Origin: Desulfovibrio sp. JC022
Lineage (GTDB): Bacteria; Desulfobacterota; Desulfovibrionia; Desulfovibrionales; Desulfovibrionaceae
Direction: 5' to 3'
DNA length: 64,000 nt
Assembly: GCF_010470665.1 (NCBI RefSeq)
Contig: NZ_VOPZ01000002.1
Location: forward strand, 417,988-481,987
Shown: piece by piece, positions 25,655 to 34,450 of the stretch
How positions within the stretch are numbered: the stretch's first letter is position 1
How the letters are laid out: each line of letters opens with the position of its first letter
The notes under the pieces: generated by a model
Told to the model about the DNA's origin: nothing
The model's input: only the letters and a program-made list of their open reading frames with translations
Database searches by the model: none
Made by a program: the position numbers and the translations under genes

Positions 25655-27020
25655 AAAACTTTTTTCTTCCTACCGGATAATCTCCGCCTATTTCCTGCTC
25701 TTTGTGTGCAGCACGCTTTGCCTATTCGCCATGAGTACCTTCATGCTTGATTACCAACTGACCCAAATGGAACGGGAACGTATATCCGAGCGGGTATCAA
25801 CCTATAATAAAACATATGATACCAAGGGGCTTGAATCCCTGCTGCGCACTATCCGCTCCCAGCATAAAGCCAATACATTCAGTAATATTTTCATCCATTT
25901 AACGGACGCGAACGGCAAAACAGTCTGGCTGACCATACCGCAGGAACTTGACGAGCTGGAGTGGACCCCGCTCCAACTGAAGGCCATACCAAATCAACCC
26001 GGATGGCACCCGCTGGATCTGCCCACAATGAACGATCTGGATATTCTCGTTACCCCGCTTAAAACCGGATACACCCTGCATATCGGACGCACTACCGACC
26101 GACAGGAATTCATGGTTGAAGGGCTGCAAAGTGTATTCATAATAGTCCTTGGCGGAGTGATAATTCTAGGCATCATCGGGGGGATAATGTTTTCCCGTCA
26201 TGTGCTGCGCCCGGTTCGAGAGCTGGCCGCGACGGCAAAAAATGTTTCTTCCGGCGACATGAAAAGTAGGGTTCCGGTATTTGAAAAAAGCGGAGAAATA
26301 CGCGAGCTGACCGAACTTTTTAACCTCATGATGGAACGGATTGAAATCCTGATCACAGCCATGCGCGACACGTTAGGCAATGTCAGCCACGATTTGAAAA
26401 CCCCACTGGCCCGAATGAAGGCTCGCATTGAACAAACCCTGCTGTCTGACTCATCCGCAGAAGAGCAACGGGAAGTACTCATGGATTGTGCCGAAGATAT
26501 TGAGCGCATCGACAAACTCATTAACATGCTCATGGATATTACCGAGGCTGAAACAGGACAGATGCACCTTTCTCCGGAACCACTTTCCTGCATGGCACTA
26601 ATAGAAGAGACGCTTGATTTGTATGAAATAATTGCTGAAGACCGAAACATCCACATAACCAATCATGCAAATAATTATATGATTTCAGCAGACCGCCAGC
26701 GAACATTGCAGGTTATTGGAAACCTGACCGATAACGCTCTCAAGTACACTCCCGAAGGCGGTAAGATTATTTTCAAAACCAGACTTGAAAACAATTTCAC
26801 AATAATCTCCATTCAAGACAATGGACCGGGTATCCCGGAAGAAGAGCGAGACCGCATTTTTGAAAAGCTGTACCGGGAAGATAAAAGCCGCTCTACAAAA
26901 GGCGTAGGGCTGGGCTTAAGTCTTGTGCGCGCCGTAATGCAGGCCCATGGAGGCAGCGTAACTGTTCACGATGCCCCGGAAGGCGGCAGTCTTTTTGAAA
27001 TCCGTTTTCCAAGAAACTAA
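25629..27020 (+). CDS. Sensor histidine kinase, HAMP type
   Basis: A 463-residue membrane kinase. TM1 is about residues 15-40, the periplasmic sensor about 41-165, TM2 about 166-188, HAMP about 190-245, then the H-box GNVSHDLKTPLARM (H254) and ATP-binding N, G1 and G2 boxes (NLTDNALKYTPEG, DNGPGIP, GVGLGLSLVRAVM). The overall plan is that of CusS-type partners. It overlaps the regulator and is read from the same message, so the two form a cognate pair. The input (metal, redox state or envelope stress) cannot be decided; the sensor has no obvious metal-binding His/Met cluster. Confidence 0.92.
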   Translation: MCSLTKKTKKLFSSYRIISAYFLLFVCSTLCLFAMSTFMLDYQLTQMERERISERVSTYNKTYDTKGLESLLRTIRSQHKANTFSNIFIHLTDANGKTVWLTIPQELDELEWTPLQLKAIPNQPGWHPLDLPTMNDLDILVTPLKTGYTLHIGRTTDRQEFMVEGLQSVFIIVLGGVIILGIIGGIMFSRHVLRPVRELAATAKNVSSGDMKSRVPVFEKSGEIRELTELFNLMMERIEILITAMRDTLGNVSHDLKTPLARMKARIEQTLLSDSSAEEQREVLMDCAEDIERIDKLINMLMDITEAETGQMHLSPEPLSCMALIEETLDLYEIIAEDRNIHITNHANNYMISADRQRTLQVIGNLTDNALKYTPEGGKIIFKTRLENNFTIISIQDNGPGIPEEERDRIFEKLYREDKSRSTKGVGLGLSLVRAVMQAHGGSVTVHDAPEGGSLFEIRFPRN

Positions 27021-27060
27021 AAATTACACCCGTGTAATTTCCGGGTAAGCAACAGGCAAT
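27020..27060 (+). promoter_or_regulatory. Palindromic operator/promoter, copy 2 (CusR-box-like)
   Basis: Arms AAATTACAC and GTGTAATTT are separated by CC, followed at the same distance as in copy 1 by GGTAA, 7 bases and GCAAT. It lies 45 bases before the PepSY-like start and just after the kinase stop. Confidence 0.7.
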
Positions 27061-27104
27061 CCCCATTTTCCATGATGTTCTCACCAAACAAAAGGAGAAC
27101 CTTC

Positions 27105-27710
27105 ATGGATAAAACAGTTTTTAAAGAAGTACTCATAGTTTTCTGCGCCGCAAGCATCATAAGCCTCGGCTCGATTTCCGCCATTGCTGATGATTTCTTC
27201 AGCGATGACTACATCAAAAGCGCAGACTACATCATGAAATCTGCAAAAGTAGGCAACTGCACCCTTGCAACATTAGTCGGCAAAGCTGAAAAGGCAGCTC
27301 AGGGAATTGCCGTTGAAGTGGAAATCGAAGAAAGCGATAGTGAAAAAAATTATGTAGAAATTGACGTTCTCCGTCAGAAAGACATTGTTCAGGTCCAATG
27401 TTCGCTCATAACCGGAGAAATTGTTGAGATCAGTCAACCCGAATTCATGTCTAGTCTGCTTGAAAGAGTCTGTAATTATTATGATTCAATCAAAGACGAT
27501 CAATTGGGTATGGAGCAGGCTATCCGACAGGCAGAGCTGACCACCTGTAGCACAGCATATAGGGCGGAGTTTGAAAATATTGACGGCGTGCTATACTACC
27601 AGATCCACCTCTTCACCCCGCAAAGAGCCATCATGGTCATGCTTGATCCGGAAAGCGGACGCGTCATCAGCCACAGGGATATTGAACGGCGGGATAACGA
27701 TGACCGTTAA
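27105..27710 (+). CDS. PepSY-like periplasmic protein
   Basis: A 201-residue exported protein. It has a signal peptide (about residues 1-24, hydrophobic FKEVLIVFCAASIISLGSISAIA) and two repeats of PepSY type: one with KAAQGIAVEVEIEES...YVEIDVLRQKDIVQVQCSLITGEIVEI, the other QAIRQAELTTCSTAYRAEFENIDGVLYYQIHLFTPQRAIMVMLDPESGRVI. ATG 27105 is chosen because AAAGGAGA precedes it. PepSY domains regulate or bind peptidases and appear next to metal-responsive two-component systems. It shares the palindromic operator with the polyferredoxin gene. Its role is not known. Confidence 0.8.
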   Translation: MDKTVFKEVLIVFCAASIISLGSISAIADDFFSDDYIKSADYIMKSAKVGNCTLATLVGKAEKAAQGIAVEVEIEESDSEKNYVEIDVLRQKDIVQVQCSLITGEIVEISQPEFMSSLLERVCNYYDSIKDDQLGMEQAIRQAELTTCSTAYRAEFENIDGVLYYQIHLFTPQRAIMVMLDPESGRVISHRDIERRDNDDR

Positions 27711-27737
27711 AAAACTATAAAATAATCAATAGACTAA

Positions 27738-27764
27738 GGGCGGAATGTTTCTGACATTCCGCCC
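27738..27764. terminator. Bidirectional terminator
   Basis: GGGCGGAATGT pairs with ACATTCCGCCC around a 5-base loop between convergent genes. Confidence 0.88.
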
Positions 27765-27788
27765 GATTACAATACTTCAAAACAAGAT

Positions 27789-28871
27789 CTAAATAACTTC
27801 ATCAATCCCCTGTGCCATCATCATCTTAAAAAGAATCTCAATGAATTTACCGGAAACAACATCCGGCAGGGAAAACGTGGGGAGCTTATCCTCCTGCATG
27901 GCCCCGGTGCAGGCAAACCAGATTTCCCTCGAAATTTTATCCAGTCCGGGACTGAGCACATCACGCCACAACTGCCCGTTCTCGGAGCTATCCAATCCGA
28001 AAGCACGACATTGCAAGGGGCGGTAATCAAAAAGTCGGCATTTCTCATCTTCCAGCAACGGACAGACAGAATCCACACCGGAAAGACAGAACCCCGCTTC
28101 GTTGTCTGCGGACAACTCCCGCATGGCCTTTTTTTCAGCCCGTGCAGTAACCACGGCTTTTTCAATCACTGCCAGCCTATCCTCATGGGAAAGCTCAAGG
28201 TTAACGCAATGGCTCAGGTGAAGGGCCTCAGCCAGAGTCATGTTCAGCGGGGTGCGGCAGCAGCGATCATGATCCAACCCGCATTGCTGAAGATCTTTAA
28301 ATTTTACAGCCCGCTGCTCCACACTGCCAGCCAGTTCAAGGTAATCATTAAAAAACGGAGAAAGGTCGACCTTGCGCTTGAATTCCACACAAGGAGTGCG
28401 AGCGGTCAACCTGCCGCTTCTGCGCCCATACTTGCGAATGGTCCACCACTGGGAAAAATTAGCGGGTTTGGAACGCAGGTCCTTCATCTTGCGTCCAGCC
28501 AGCTTATGACCCAGCCCACGCCGCAACAGGTAGGCATTCAGCACGGTTCCGGTCCTGCCGATACCGTGGCGGCAATGGATAAGCACCTTCTTACCCAGAT
28601 AAATGGCCTCATCAAGCCATTCAAGCCCGTTCTCCAGTTCCACCAGTCCCGGTGCTTCTTCGTCCTCAAGGGGCAGATAATAAACCTCAAATCCGGCACT
28701 TTGCTCGATTTCATGCAGGTCGCAGAACTCACCGCAAAGATTGATAATACCATCGATGCCCTGCGCTTTAAGGGAATCAAGCTGGGCATGGCTCATGGGT
28801 GCACATCCCACCGCAAGCTGGTCGGTCACCCATGTCGGTTTATAGGCATGACCGCTATTCTGCTCAGACAT
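27789..28871 (-). CDS. Dual-specificity phosphatase fused to YkgJ-like cysteine cluster domain
   Basis: A 360-residue cytoplasmic protein. Residues 1-150 form a dual-specificity/tyrosine phosphatase with the P-loop HCRHGIGRT (99-107, nucleophile C100). The second half has a YkgJ-type cysteine cluster (CGLDHDRCC, then FCLSGVDSVCPLL-EDEKC-RLFDYRPLQCRAFG), a family with a bound metal or Fe-S site. ATG 28871 overlaps the last 8 bases of the upstream PPDK-like gene, so the two are coupled. Removal of phosphate from a partner phosphorylated by the PPDK-like protein is possible but inferred. The longer frame upstream of 28871 is read-through into the neighbour. Confidence 0.85.
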   Translation of the reverse strand: MSEQNSGHAYKPTWVTDQLAVGCAPMSHAQLDSLKAQGIDGIINLCGEFCDLHEIEQSAGFEVYYLPLEDEEAPGLVELENGLEWLDEAIYLGKKVLIHCRHGIGRTGTVLNAYLLRRGLGHKLAGRKMKDLRSKPANFSQWWTIRKYGRRSGRLTARTPCVEFKRKVDLSPFFNDYLELAGSVEQRAVKFKDLQQCGLDHDRCCRTPLNMTLAEALHLSHCVNLELSHEDRLAVIEKAVVTARAEKKAMRELSADNEAGFCLSGVDSVCPLLEDEKCRLFDYRPLQCRAFGLDSSENGQLWRDVLSPGLDKISREIWFACTGAMQEDKLPTFSLPDVVSGKFIEILFKMMMAQGIDEVI

Positions 28872-31311
28872 CAATTCCCTCCACTGCCGATATAAATTTC
28901 TTAAGTTCCGCTTCCACCTGCCCGGCATTATCAAGCCGCATATCCATCATCCGGGTTACTGCCATCAAATAACCCAGAACCGTAAGCTGGCGCGAAGTGG
29001 CAGTTGAATCAAGACGGGAGCTGAAAGCCTGCAACGTATCTCCGTGTATTTCAATCTCAAATCCATAATGATCAAGGGCCTTGCGTATAAATTCTAAACG
29101 CAGAACCCGGTTATCAAATCCGGCCCCGCCTCCCTTGAAACGAAACTTGATATAATTCTGCCCGGAAATATCTCCGCACAGGGAATCCACCTCGGAAAAA
29201 TGATAACCGAACCGAACCAGCAAATGCAGGTAATCTTCGGCAAGCAGTCCGTAACTGGCAAGCAGTTTGGAGTCCTTGCTGAGAATCCCGGCGGACATAC
29301 GATCGAAATCCTCCCAGTCCACATGGGTCATTTCCTCGGGCCATACTACCCGCTCATCGGCAAGCCCCTGCCAGAATGCCTGCATGGGAACGCTGCGCAC
29401 ATCATCCGGTTGAATTTCTTTTTTCTGCTCAACTCCGGAATCAAGTCCCCGCTCCAGATCAATCAGATACACCACCAGCGGCAGAGAGGTTGCAAGCCGC
29501 TTTGAATTGCCCATGCCCAGTCCGCGTTTATCTATCAGCGAAAACATTTCCTGTACTGCCATCTCATGGCAATAACGCACAAGATCATGCATGGATTTAC
29601 ACCCGGACGGACTGAAATTTTCATCTTGAGGATCAACAAGGTTCAGATGTACCAGCGGAGAAACCATATCCGCATACAGATCAAGAACACGGGGAGAAAC
29701 CTGCCTATCACAGCAATTACGGGTTAGCACCTCCTCAACACAGCCGCTGTAAACTGCCCCGGACATGCCGTCTACTGTGACCAACTGCCCCGGCTCAAAG
29801 CGGTCCAGCACATCTCCCACCAGCACGGGAATTCCCATCTCCCTTGCCACGGAACCAAAATGGCTGGCCCTGCTTCCGGCAACGGAAAGAACCCCGTTTA
29901 TTTTAGTGGCAAAGGTCAACAGTGCAGGCTTCAAAGCCGGAGTTACCACAATAGCCCCTTCAGGAATACGGGCGATCTCCTCACCGCTGCGTGCAAAATA
30001 AATTTCACCGCACCCCGCGCCTCCGGCCGCCCTTTCCAAATTTTCAATAATCGGCATAGCTGCGATGGGGACGTGAGCAACACTCTGCCCGTCAGCTTCC
30101 TGCTGCAAAGGGCGGGTCTGAAGAATGTGAAATTGTCCATCCTTATCCACAGCCCATTCCATGTCCTGCGGACAGCCGAACTGCTCTTCCAGCTTCAATC
30201 CGCATTTTGCAAGTTGAATGAGCATACGTTCGTCAGGCAAAGCGGCACGGTCAAAAGCGCATTCACTGACCAGCCGAGGCTCTTTGCCACGATGCAATGA
30301 TGCCTTAACCGGAACAACGCTTCCGTCCACAAGAGAGCCGCCAAGTCCGGATACACCGTAAATCCCCACACTGTCCCTGCTGAGGCAATCCGGGTCCATG
30401 GAATAAACGACCCCGGAACTGCGGGCATCTATCATGGGTACGATGAGCACCGCCATGGCAGTATCATCATCGGTCAAGCCATTGGAAATACGGTAGGACA
30501 CAGCACGGGGGCAATACTTCCCGGCCAGCACCCTCTTGTACGCTTCCAGCACATCATCAGGATGAACATCAAGCTCACTGGCGTATTGTCCGGCAAATGA
30601 TATTTCACTGTCCTCAGCCAAGGCACTGGAACGCACGGCCAGCCTCCCTGTTCCGTCCAGATAAATTCCCAGTCCGCGTTCAATCTCCCCGGCAACTCCG
30701 GGCGGCACTTCCCCGTTAAGAAGCAGCTCTTGCAGCTCAAGGGTCAAGGAGGACAGCAAGCGCACATTGCCTACTTCCATGTGGCAAAGCCTCTTATTCA
30801 CAGCCTCGCGCAGGTTGTTGTAGTCCAGGTAAGCCTGAAAAGCATTGGCAGTGACCACAAATCCGGGAAGGGCTTCCACATGCCCCAGCCCGTGCACCCG
30901 ACCAAGATTAGCCGCCTTGCCTCCTGCCAGCTGCGGGCACTCCCCGGCTGCGGCAAGAGGCACTGTATATGGAGTACCTGAATCAGGCACAGGCAGGGCT
31001 ACAACTCCTTGGGCCATTGAATCAATACGCTTAACTTCTTCTAATAATTCGCGAAACCTGTACGGATGCATTTGCTGCAACTCTCCGATCATTCCGTAAA
31101 CAGCCTGCGCCAACTGCTTATACGAGCAGTTAACCTGCATGCGGTCCGCAAGTGTTTTCCCGTAAAACAACTCCTCAAGGTCAGCTATAAAATCAAGGGC
31201 TTGAGAATCATATTCCAACAGAATCTTGAACGCCTCATACTTCCGTTGCAGCAAAGCTCGCGGAGCCAGTAATGATTCGGCCCAGAATTTCCAATTATCG
31301 AATGGAAGCAT
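28864..31311 (-). CDS. PEP synthase/PPDK-like protein
   Basis: An 815-residue protein with an ATP-grasp (PPDK N-terminal) domain at about 120-400 (GGKAANLGRV, AVRSSALAEDSEISFAGQY, QDMEWAVDKDGQFHILQTRP). Then comes a swivelling phosphohistidine domain at about 440-520 (SRASHFGSVAREMGIPVLVG; H484 fits the catalytic His). The PEP-binding C-terminal barrel of true PPDK/PEP synthase is absent; the last 290 residues are unrelated by eye. It may therefore phosphorylate another acceptor through H484, as in rifampicin phosphotransferase-like enzymes. It is translationally coupled to the phosphatase fusion. Its cellular role is unknown. Confidence 0.85.
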   Translation of the reverse strand: MLPFDNWKFWAESLLAPRALLQRKYEAFKILLEYDSQALDFIADLEELFYGKTLADRMQVNCSYKQLAQAVYGMIGELQQMHPYRFRELLEEVKRIDSMAQGVVALPVPDSGTPYTVPLAAAGECPQLAGGKAANLGRVHGLGHVEALPGFVVTANAFQAYLDYNNLREAVNKRLCHMEVGNVRLLSSLTLELQELLLNGEVPPGVAGEIERGLGIYLDGTGRLAVRSSALAEDSEISFAGQYASELDVHPDDVLEAYKRVLAGKYCPRAVSYRISNGLTDDDTAMAVLIVPMIDARSSGVVYSMDPDCLSRDSVGIYGVSGLGGSLVDGSVVPVKASLHRGKEPRLVSECAFDRAALPDERMLIQLAKCGLKLEEQFGCPQDMEWAVDKDGQFHILQTRPLQQEADGQSVAHVPIAAMPIIENLERAAGGAGCGEIYFARSGEEIARIPEGAIVVTPALKPALLTFATKINGVLSVAGSRASHFGSVAREMGIPVLVGDVLDRFEPGQLVTVDGMSGAVYSGCVEEVLTRNCCDRQVSPRVLDLYADMVSPLVHLNLVDPQDENFSPSGCKSMHDLVRYCHEMAVQEMFSLIDKRGLGMGNSKRLATSLPLVVYLIDLERGLDSGVEQKKEIQPDDVRSVPMQAFWQGLADERVVWPEEMTHVDWEDFDRMSAGILSKDSKLLASYGLLAEDYLHLLVRFGYHFSEVDSLCGDISGQNYIKFRFKGGGAGFDNRVLRLEFIRKALDHYGFEIEIHGDTLQAFSSRLDSTATSRQLTVLGYLMAVTRMMDMRLDNAGQVEAELKKFISAVEGIDV

Positions 31312-31555
31312 AGGTTCTCCGGGACAGGATTGAGGTTTAAAATTCTACTTGCAGACAGGTTATCGCATTATAGCCTGAAATTACACCCCGCAGTACTTGT
31401 TTTCAGCAATTACTTTTCCCGGCAACACATCTTTTTTACATGACATATTGATTTTATCCCCCTGGCAAGATACATGATTAATAAGGCCCTTTGTGCTGTA
31501 GTCATAACATTAGGAAATAAACCGCCCGTCAAGGTATTCGGAGATATTTCAGACA

Positions 31556-33805
31556 ATGAATTATATAAAAAAATGGTGGCTGGCTTTATGCTTTATCTCG
31601 CTGACAATAATCCTCACCACGATAATCATTATCCCCCACTCCACTACCTCCCGCAACGCCTTGTCCGGACTGGCCCGTGATATTATGCTTAATATTTCGG
31701 CCTATACGCTGGACAAATCCGAAAGCTACCTGCGTCCTGCGGAGAATGCTGCCGAGCTGACCCGTTTCCTAGCGGACAGCAATATTGTCAGCAGTGATAA
31801 TTATGAAAATATGATCAAATATTTCAGCGAACAACTTTCCCTCTACCGGCAGCTTTCAGGCATTTACTACGGTACCATCAAGGGTGAATTTTTCATGGTG
31901 TCCCGCTCCGATGATAAAATCAAAAACGGGTTACTTTCAAAAACAATTCTTTTTGAAAACGGAGCAAGAAAAGTAACCAAAATATGGAGCACCGCTGATC
32001 AAAAGATTATGCAAAGAGATCTGGTTCCTCTGGATAAATACGATCCCCGGAAGCGGCCGTGGTTCATTGAAGCACTTATGGCTAATGATGTAATATGGAC
32101 CGAACCATACATTTTTTTCACCAGCCAAGAACCGGGCATAACCACAGCAAGCCCGGTCTACAATAAAAAAGGGGAGCTTCAAGGCGTTGTCGGAGTGGAT
32201 ATTACTATTGCGGAACTTTCAACATTTTTAAGCACCCTGAGCATAGGGCGCAACGGCAAAGCCTTTATAGTAGACACAAGCGGCAATGTTGTGGCCTTTC
32301 CCGACCTTGAAGCTTTGAAACAAACCTCGCAGAATAATAAAATCCGCTTAAGTAAAATTAACGAACTCTCCGACCCTGCATGCCGCAAGGCTTATAAATC
32401 TTTAAAACTCTCCCCGGATCAACTTCCGCAAAAACCTGTATTCACATCCTTCGAGCATCAGGGATCACGTTATAATGCAGTCTTCACTCCCTTCAAAAAT
32501 GCCCATTGGCCTTGGATCATCGGACTATACATCCCGGAAAATGACTATCTGGGAGAAATTAAGGAAGATCACAGACTCAGTCTCGTAACCGCAGCTCTGG
32601 CAATTCTGCTCTCAGGATTAATCGGCTGGATTGTAGCCCGTAAAATCAATGCAGCTAAAGAGGAAGCCATAGCTGCAAACCATGCCAAGAGCCATTTTCT
32701 GGCTGTTATGAGCCATGAAATAAGAACCCCCATGAACGTAATCCTCGGAACAACCGACCTGCTCAAGGATTCCACTCCTCGCGAAGACCAGAAGAAATAT
32801 ATCAAACTTCTCGATAACGCCGGAGAAGGATTGCTTTCCCTGATCAACGATATCCTCGACATGTCCAAGGTGGAAGCAGGATTACTTGACTTAGAAAGTA
32901 TTAATTTCAACCCTTCAAAAATCATGCGCCAGTGCTGCAATGTTTTTGAACACTCAGCATCAAACAAAGGGATTGAGCTGGCCTGCCGAATTGACGGAAA
33001 ACTTCCGGACCTTGTCGAAGGTGATCCTGTAAGGGTTAAGCAGGTACTGCTGAACCTCATCGGCAACGCAGTAAAATTTACCGATTCAGGGGGAGTTTAC
33101 GTACAAGCCGGACACACAATTCTTGCAGACGGCAAGGTCGAATTACAATTTGAGATTCAAGATACCGGACCGGGAATCCCCGAAAACAGGCAGGATGCAA
33201 TATTTGAACACTTTACTCAGGCAGATAACTCCATAACCCGTGAATATCAGGGAACCGGGCTGGGACTTTCAATCAGTAAAAAACTATGTGAATTGATGAA
33301 CGGCAACATAACAGTCTCCAGTTCACCGGGGAATGGCAGCACATTTATCTTTACCATTACACTTAAAGAAATTCCGGCCTCCGCTGCATCAGAAGATAAT
33401 ACAGACAAGCTGACTGAAAATAGAACTCTGCCCCGCAAGGTATTGCTTATCGAAGACAACAAAAGCAACCGCCTTCTTTTCAAGCACTTCATTTCCGAAT
33501 CCCCTCACACTATGAAATGTGCGTCAAACGGGGAAGAAGGCATTGAATTATATAAAGAGTTTCAGCCTGATATAATTTTCATGGATATAGAAATGCCCGT
33601 AATGGATGGCTATAAGGCCACTGAAGAAATTCGCGACTGGGAACGGATCATAGGTTTATCCCCTGTACCGATTATTGCTCTTTCCGCCCATGCAATCAAA
33701 GGCACAGCTGAATCAGCCCGCAATGCCGGATGCTCCAGCTACATGACCAAACCAATCACAAAATTACAATTTCTCGAACGTATCGAAAGAAAAAATTATT
33801 CATAA
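31556..33805 (+). CDS. Hybrid sensor histidine kinase with extracellular Cache domain
   Basis: A 749-residue membrane protein. TM1 is at about 8-27, a periplasmic dCache sensor at about 30-340 (DPRKRPWF and WTEPYIF are typical), TM2 at about 343-362, then the H-box VMSHEIRTPMN (H387), ATP-binding boxes (NLIGNAVKFTDSG, DTGPGIP, GTGLGLSI) and a C-terminal receiver (VLLIEDNKSN...IIFMDIEMPVMDG...MTKPIT). There is no HPt domain or output module, so the partner must be elsewhere. ATG 31556 has GGAG 11 bases upstream. The 244-base gap before it was searched; it holds AAATTACACC near 31379, half of the CusR-like palindrome, not the whole site. Confidence 0.9.
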   Translation: MNYIKKWWLALCFISLTIILTTIIIIPHSTTSRNALSGLARDIMLNISAYTLDKSESYLRPAENAAELTRFLADSNIVSSDNYENMIKYFSEQLSLYRQLSGIYYGTIKGEFFMVSRSDDKIKNGLLSKTILFENGARKVTKIWSTADQKIMQRDLVPLDKYDPRKRPWFIEALMANDVIWTEPYIFFTSQEPGITTASPVYNKKGELQGVVGVDITIAELSTFLSTLSIGRNGKAFIVDTSGNVVAFPDLEALKQTSQNNKIRLSKINELSDPACRKAYKSLKLSPDQLPQKPVFTSFEHQGSRYNAVFTPFKNAHWPWIIGLYIPENDYLGEIKEDHRLSLVTAALAILLSGLIGWIVARKINAAKEEAIAANHAKSHFLAVMSHEIRTPMNVILGTTDLLKDSTPREDQKKYIKLLDNAGEGLLSLINDILDMSKVEAGLLDLESINFNPSKIMRQCCNVFEHSASNKGIELACRIDGKLPDLVEGDPVRVKQVLLNLIGNAVKFTDSGGVYVQAGHTILADGKVELQFEIQDTGPGIPENRQDAIFEHFTQADNSITREYQGTGLGLSISKKLCELMNGNITVSSSPGNGSTFIFTITLKEIPASAASEDNTDKLTENRTLPRKVLLIEDNKSNRLLFKHFISESPHTMKCASNGEEGIELYKEFQPDIIFMDIEMPVMDGYKATEEIRDWERIIGLSPVPIIALSAHAIKGTAESARNAGCSSYMTKPITKLQFLERIERKNYS

Positions 33806-33973
33806 GAAATATATTTAATAAGTTTTTGGCTTTCAAAGTAAAGTTAATAAGAATCATTATTGACAAATGTTTTAAACAGGAGCATAAACTACTGTAAATT
33901 ACATTGTCGGTGTATTAATATTGTCGGATCCATAAGCAGGAACAACGGCTGAAAAATCCGCAAGGAGAAAATT

Positions 33974-34387
33974 ATGAATTCCAGAAGAAAATTCATGGCT
34001 ATGTCCGCCGCAGCCACAGCGGCAATCCTCATGCCGGTAACCAACGCCGCTGCCGGAAAGAGCCGCAAATACCCTTCCAACGTTGTTTACACCCGAAAAG
34101 ATCCGGGCGTATGGAGTAAAAAGGCCGGATCACACCTTCCACAAGTGGAGGTAAAAAACGGCAAAGTAATCATCCGCACCCTGCATCCCATGACCGAAAA
34201 ACATTATATTGTCCGCCACACTCTGGTGGATGCAGATGGCAATATTATCGGCACAAAGACCTTTTCCAATACCGACGAGAAAGCTGTATCCCGTTTCAAA
34301 ATTCCAGCCGGCAGCAAGGGTAAAAAATTCTTTGCTACCAGCTTCTGTAACAAGCATGATTTCTGGATTTCCCCGGTAACACTATAG
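33974..34387 (+). CDS. Exported superoxide reductase (neelaredoxin-type)
   Basis: A 137-residue protein. The leader has twin arginines (SRRKFMAM) and a hydrophobic stretch ending ATAAILMPVTNAAA, so Tat export is likely. The body has all ligands of the superoxide reductase iron site: H54 (SHLP), H71 (HPM), H77 (HYI), and C125/H128 (CNKH), in the usual order. A lysine pair (K49/K50) before H54 fits the catalytic Lys. There is no N-terminal desulforedoxin domain, so it is the one-iron type. It would reduce superoxide to peroxide outside the cytoplasm. The rhodanese/lactamase gene starts 63 bases later. Confidence 0.85.
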   Translation: MNSRRKFMAMSAAATAAILMPVTNAAAGKSRKYPSNVVYTRKDPGVWSKKAGSHLPQVEVKNGKVIIRTLHPMTEKHYIVRHTLVDADGNIIGTKTFSNTDEKAVSRFKIPAGSKGKKFFATSFCNKHDFWISPVTL

Positions 34388-34450
34388 CCCGGTAAGCGGA
34401 CTCTACTCTCACGCTCGAAAATCTTACCCAGCTAAAAGGAGAACGCATTA

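Noticed and set aside
31378..31392. AAATTACACC as a third operator of the CusR-like regulator
   Set aside because: Only one half of the palindrome is present and the downstream GGTAA/GCAAT signature is missing.
31474..31680. Short ORF before the hybrid kinase
   Set aside because: It overlaps the real kinase start in another frame and has no ribosome site.
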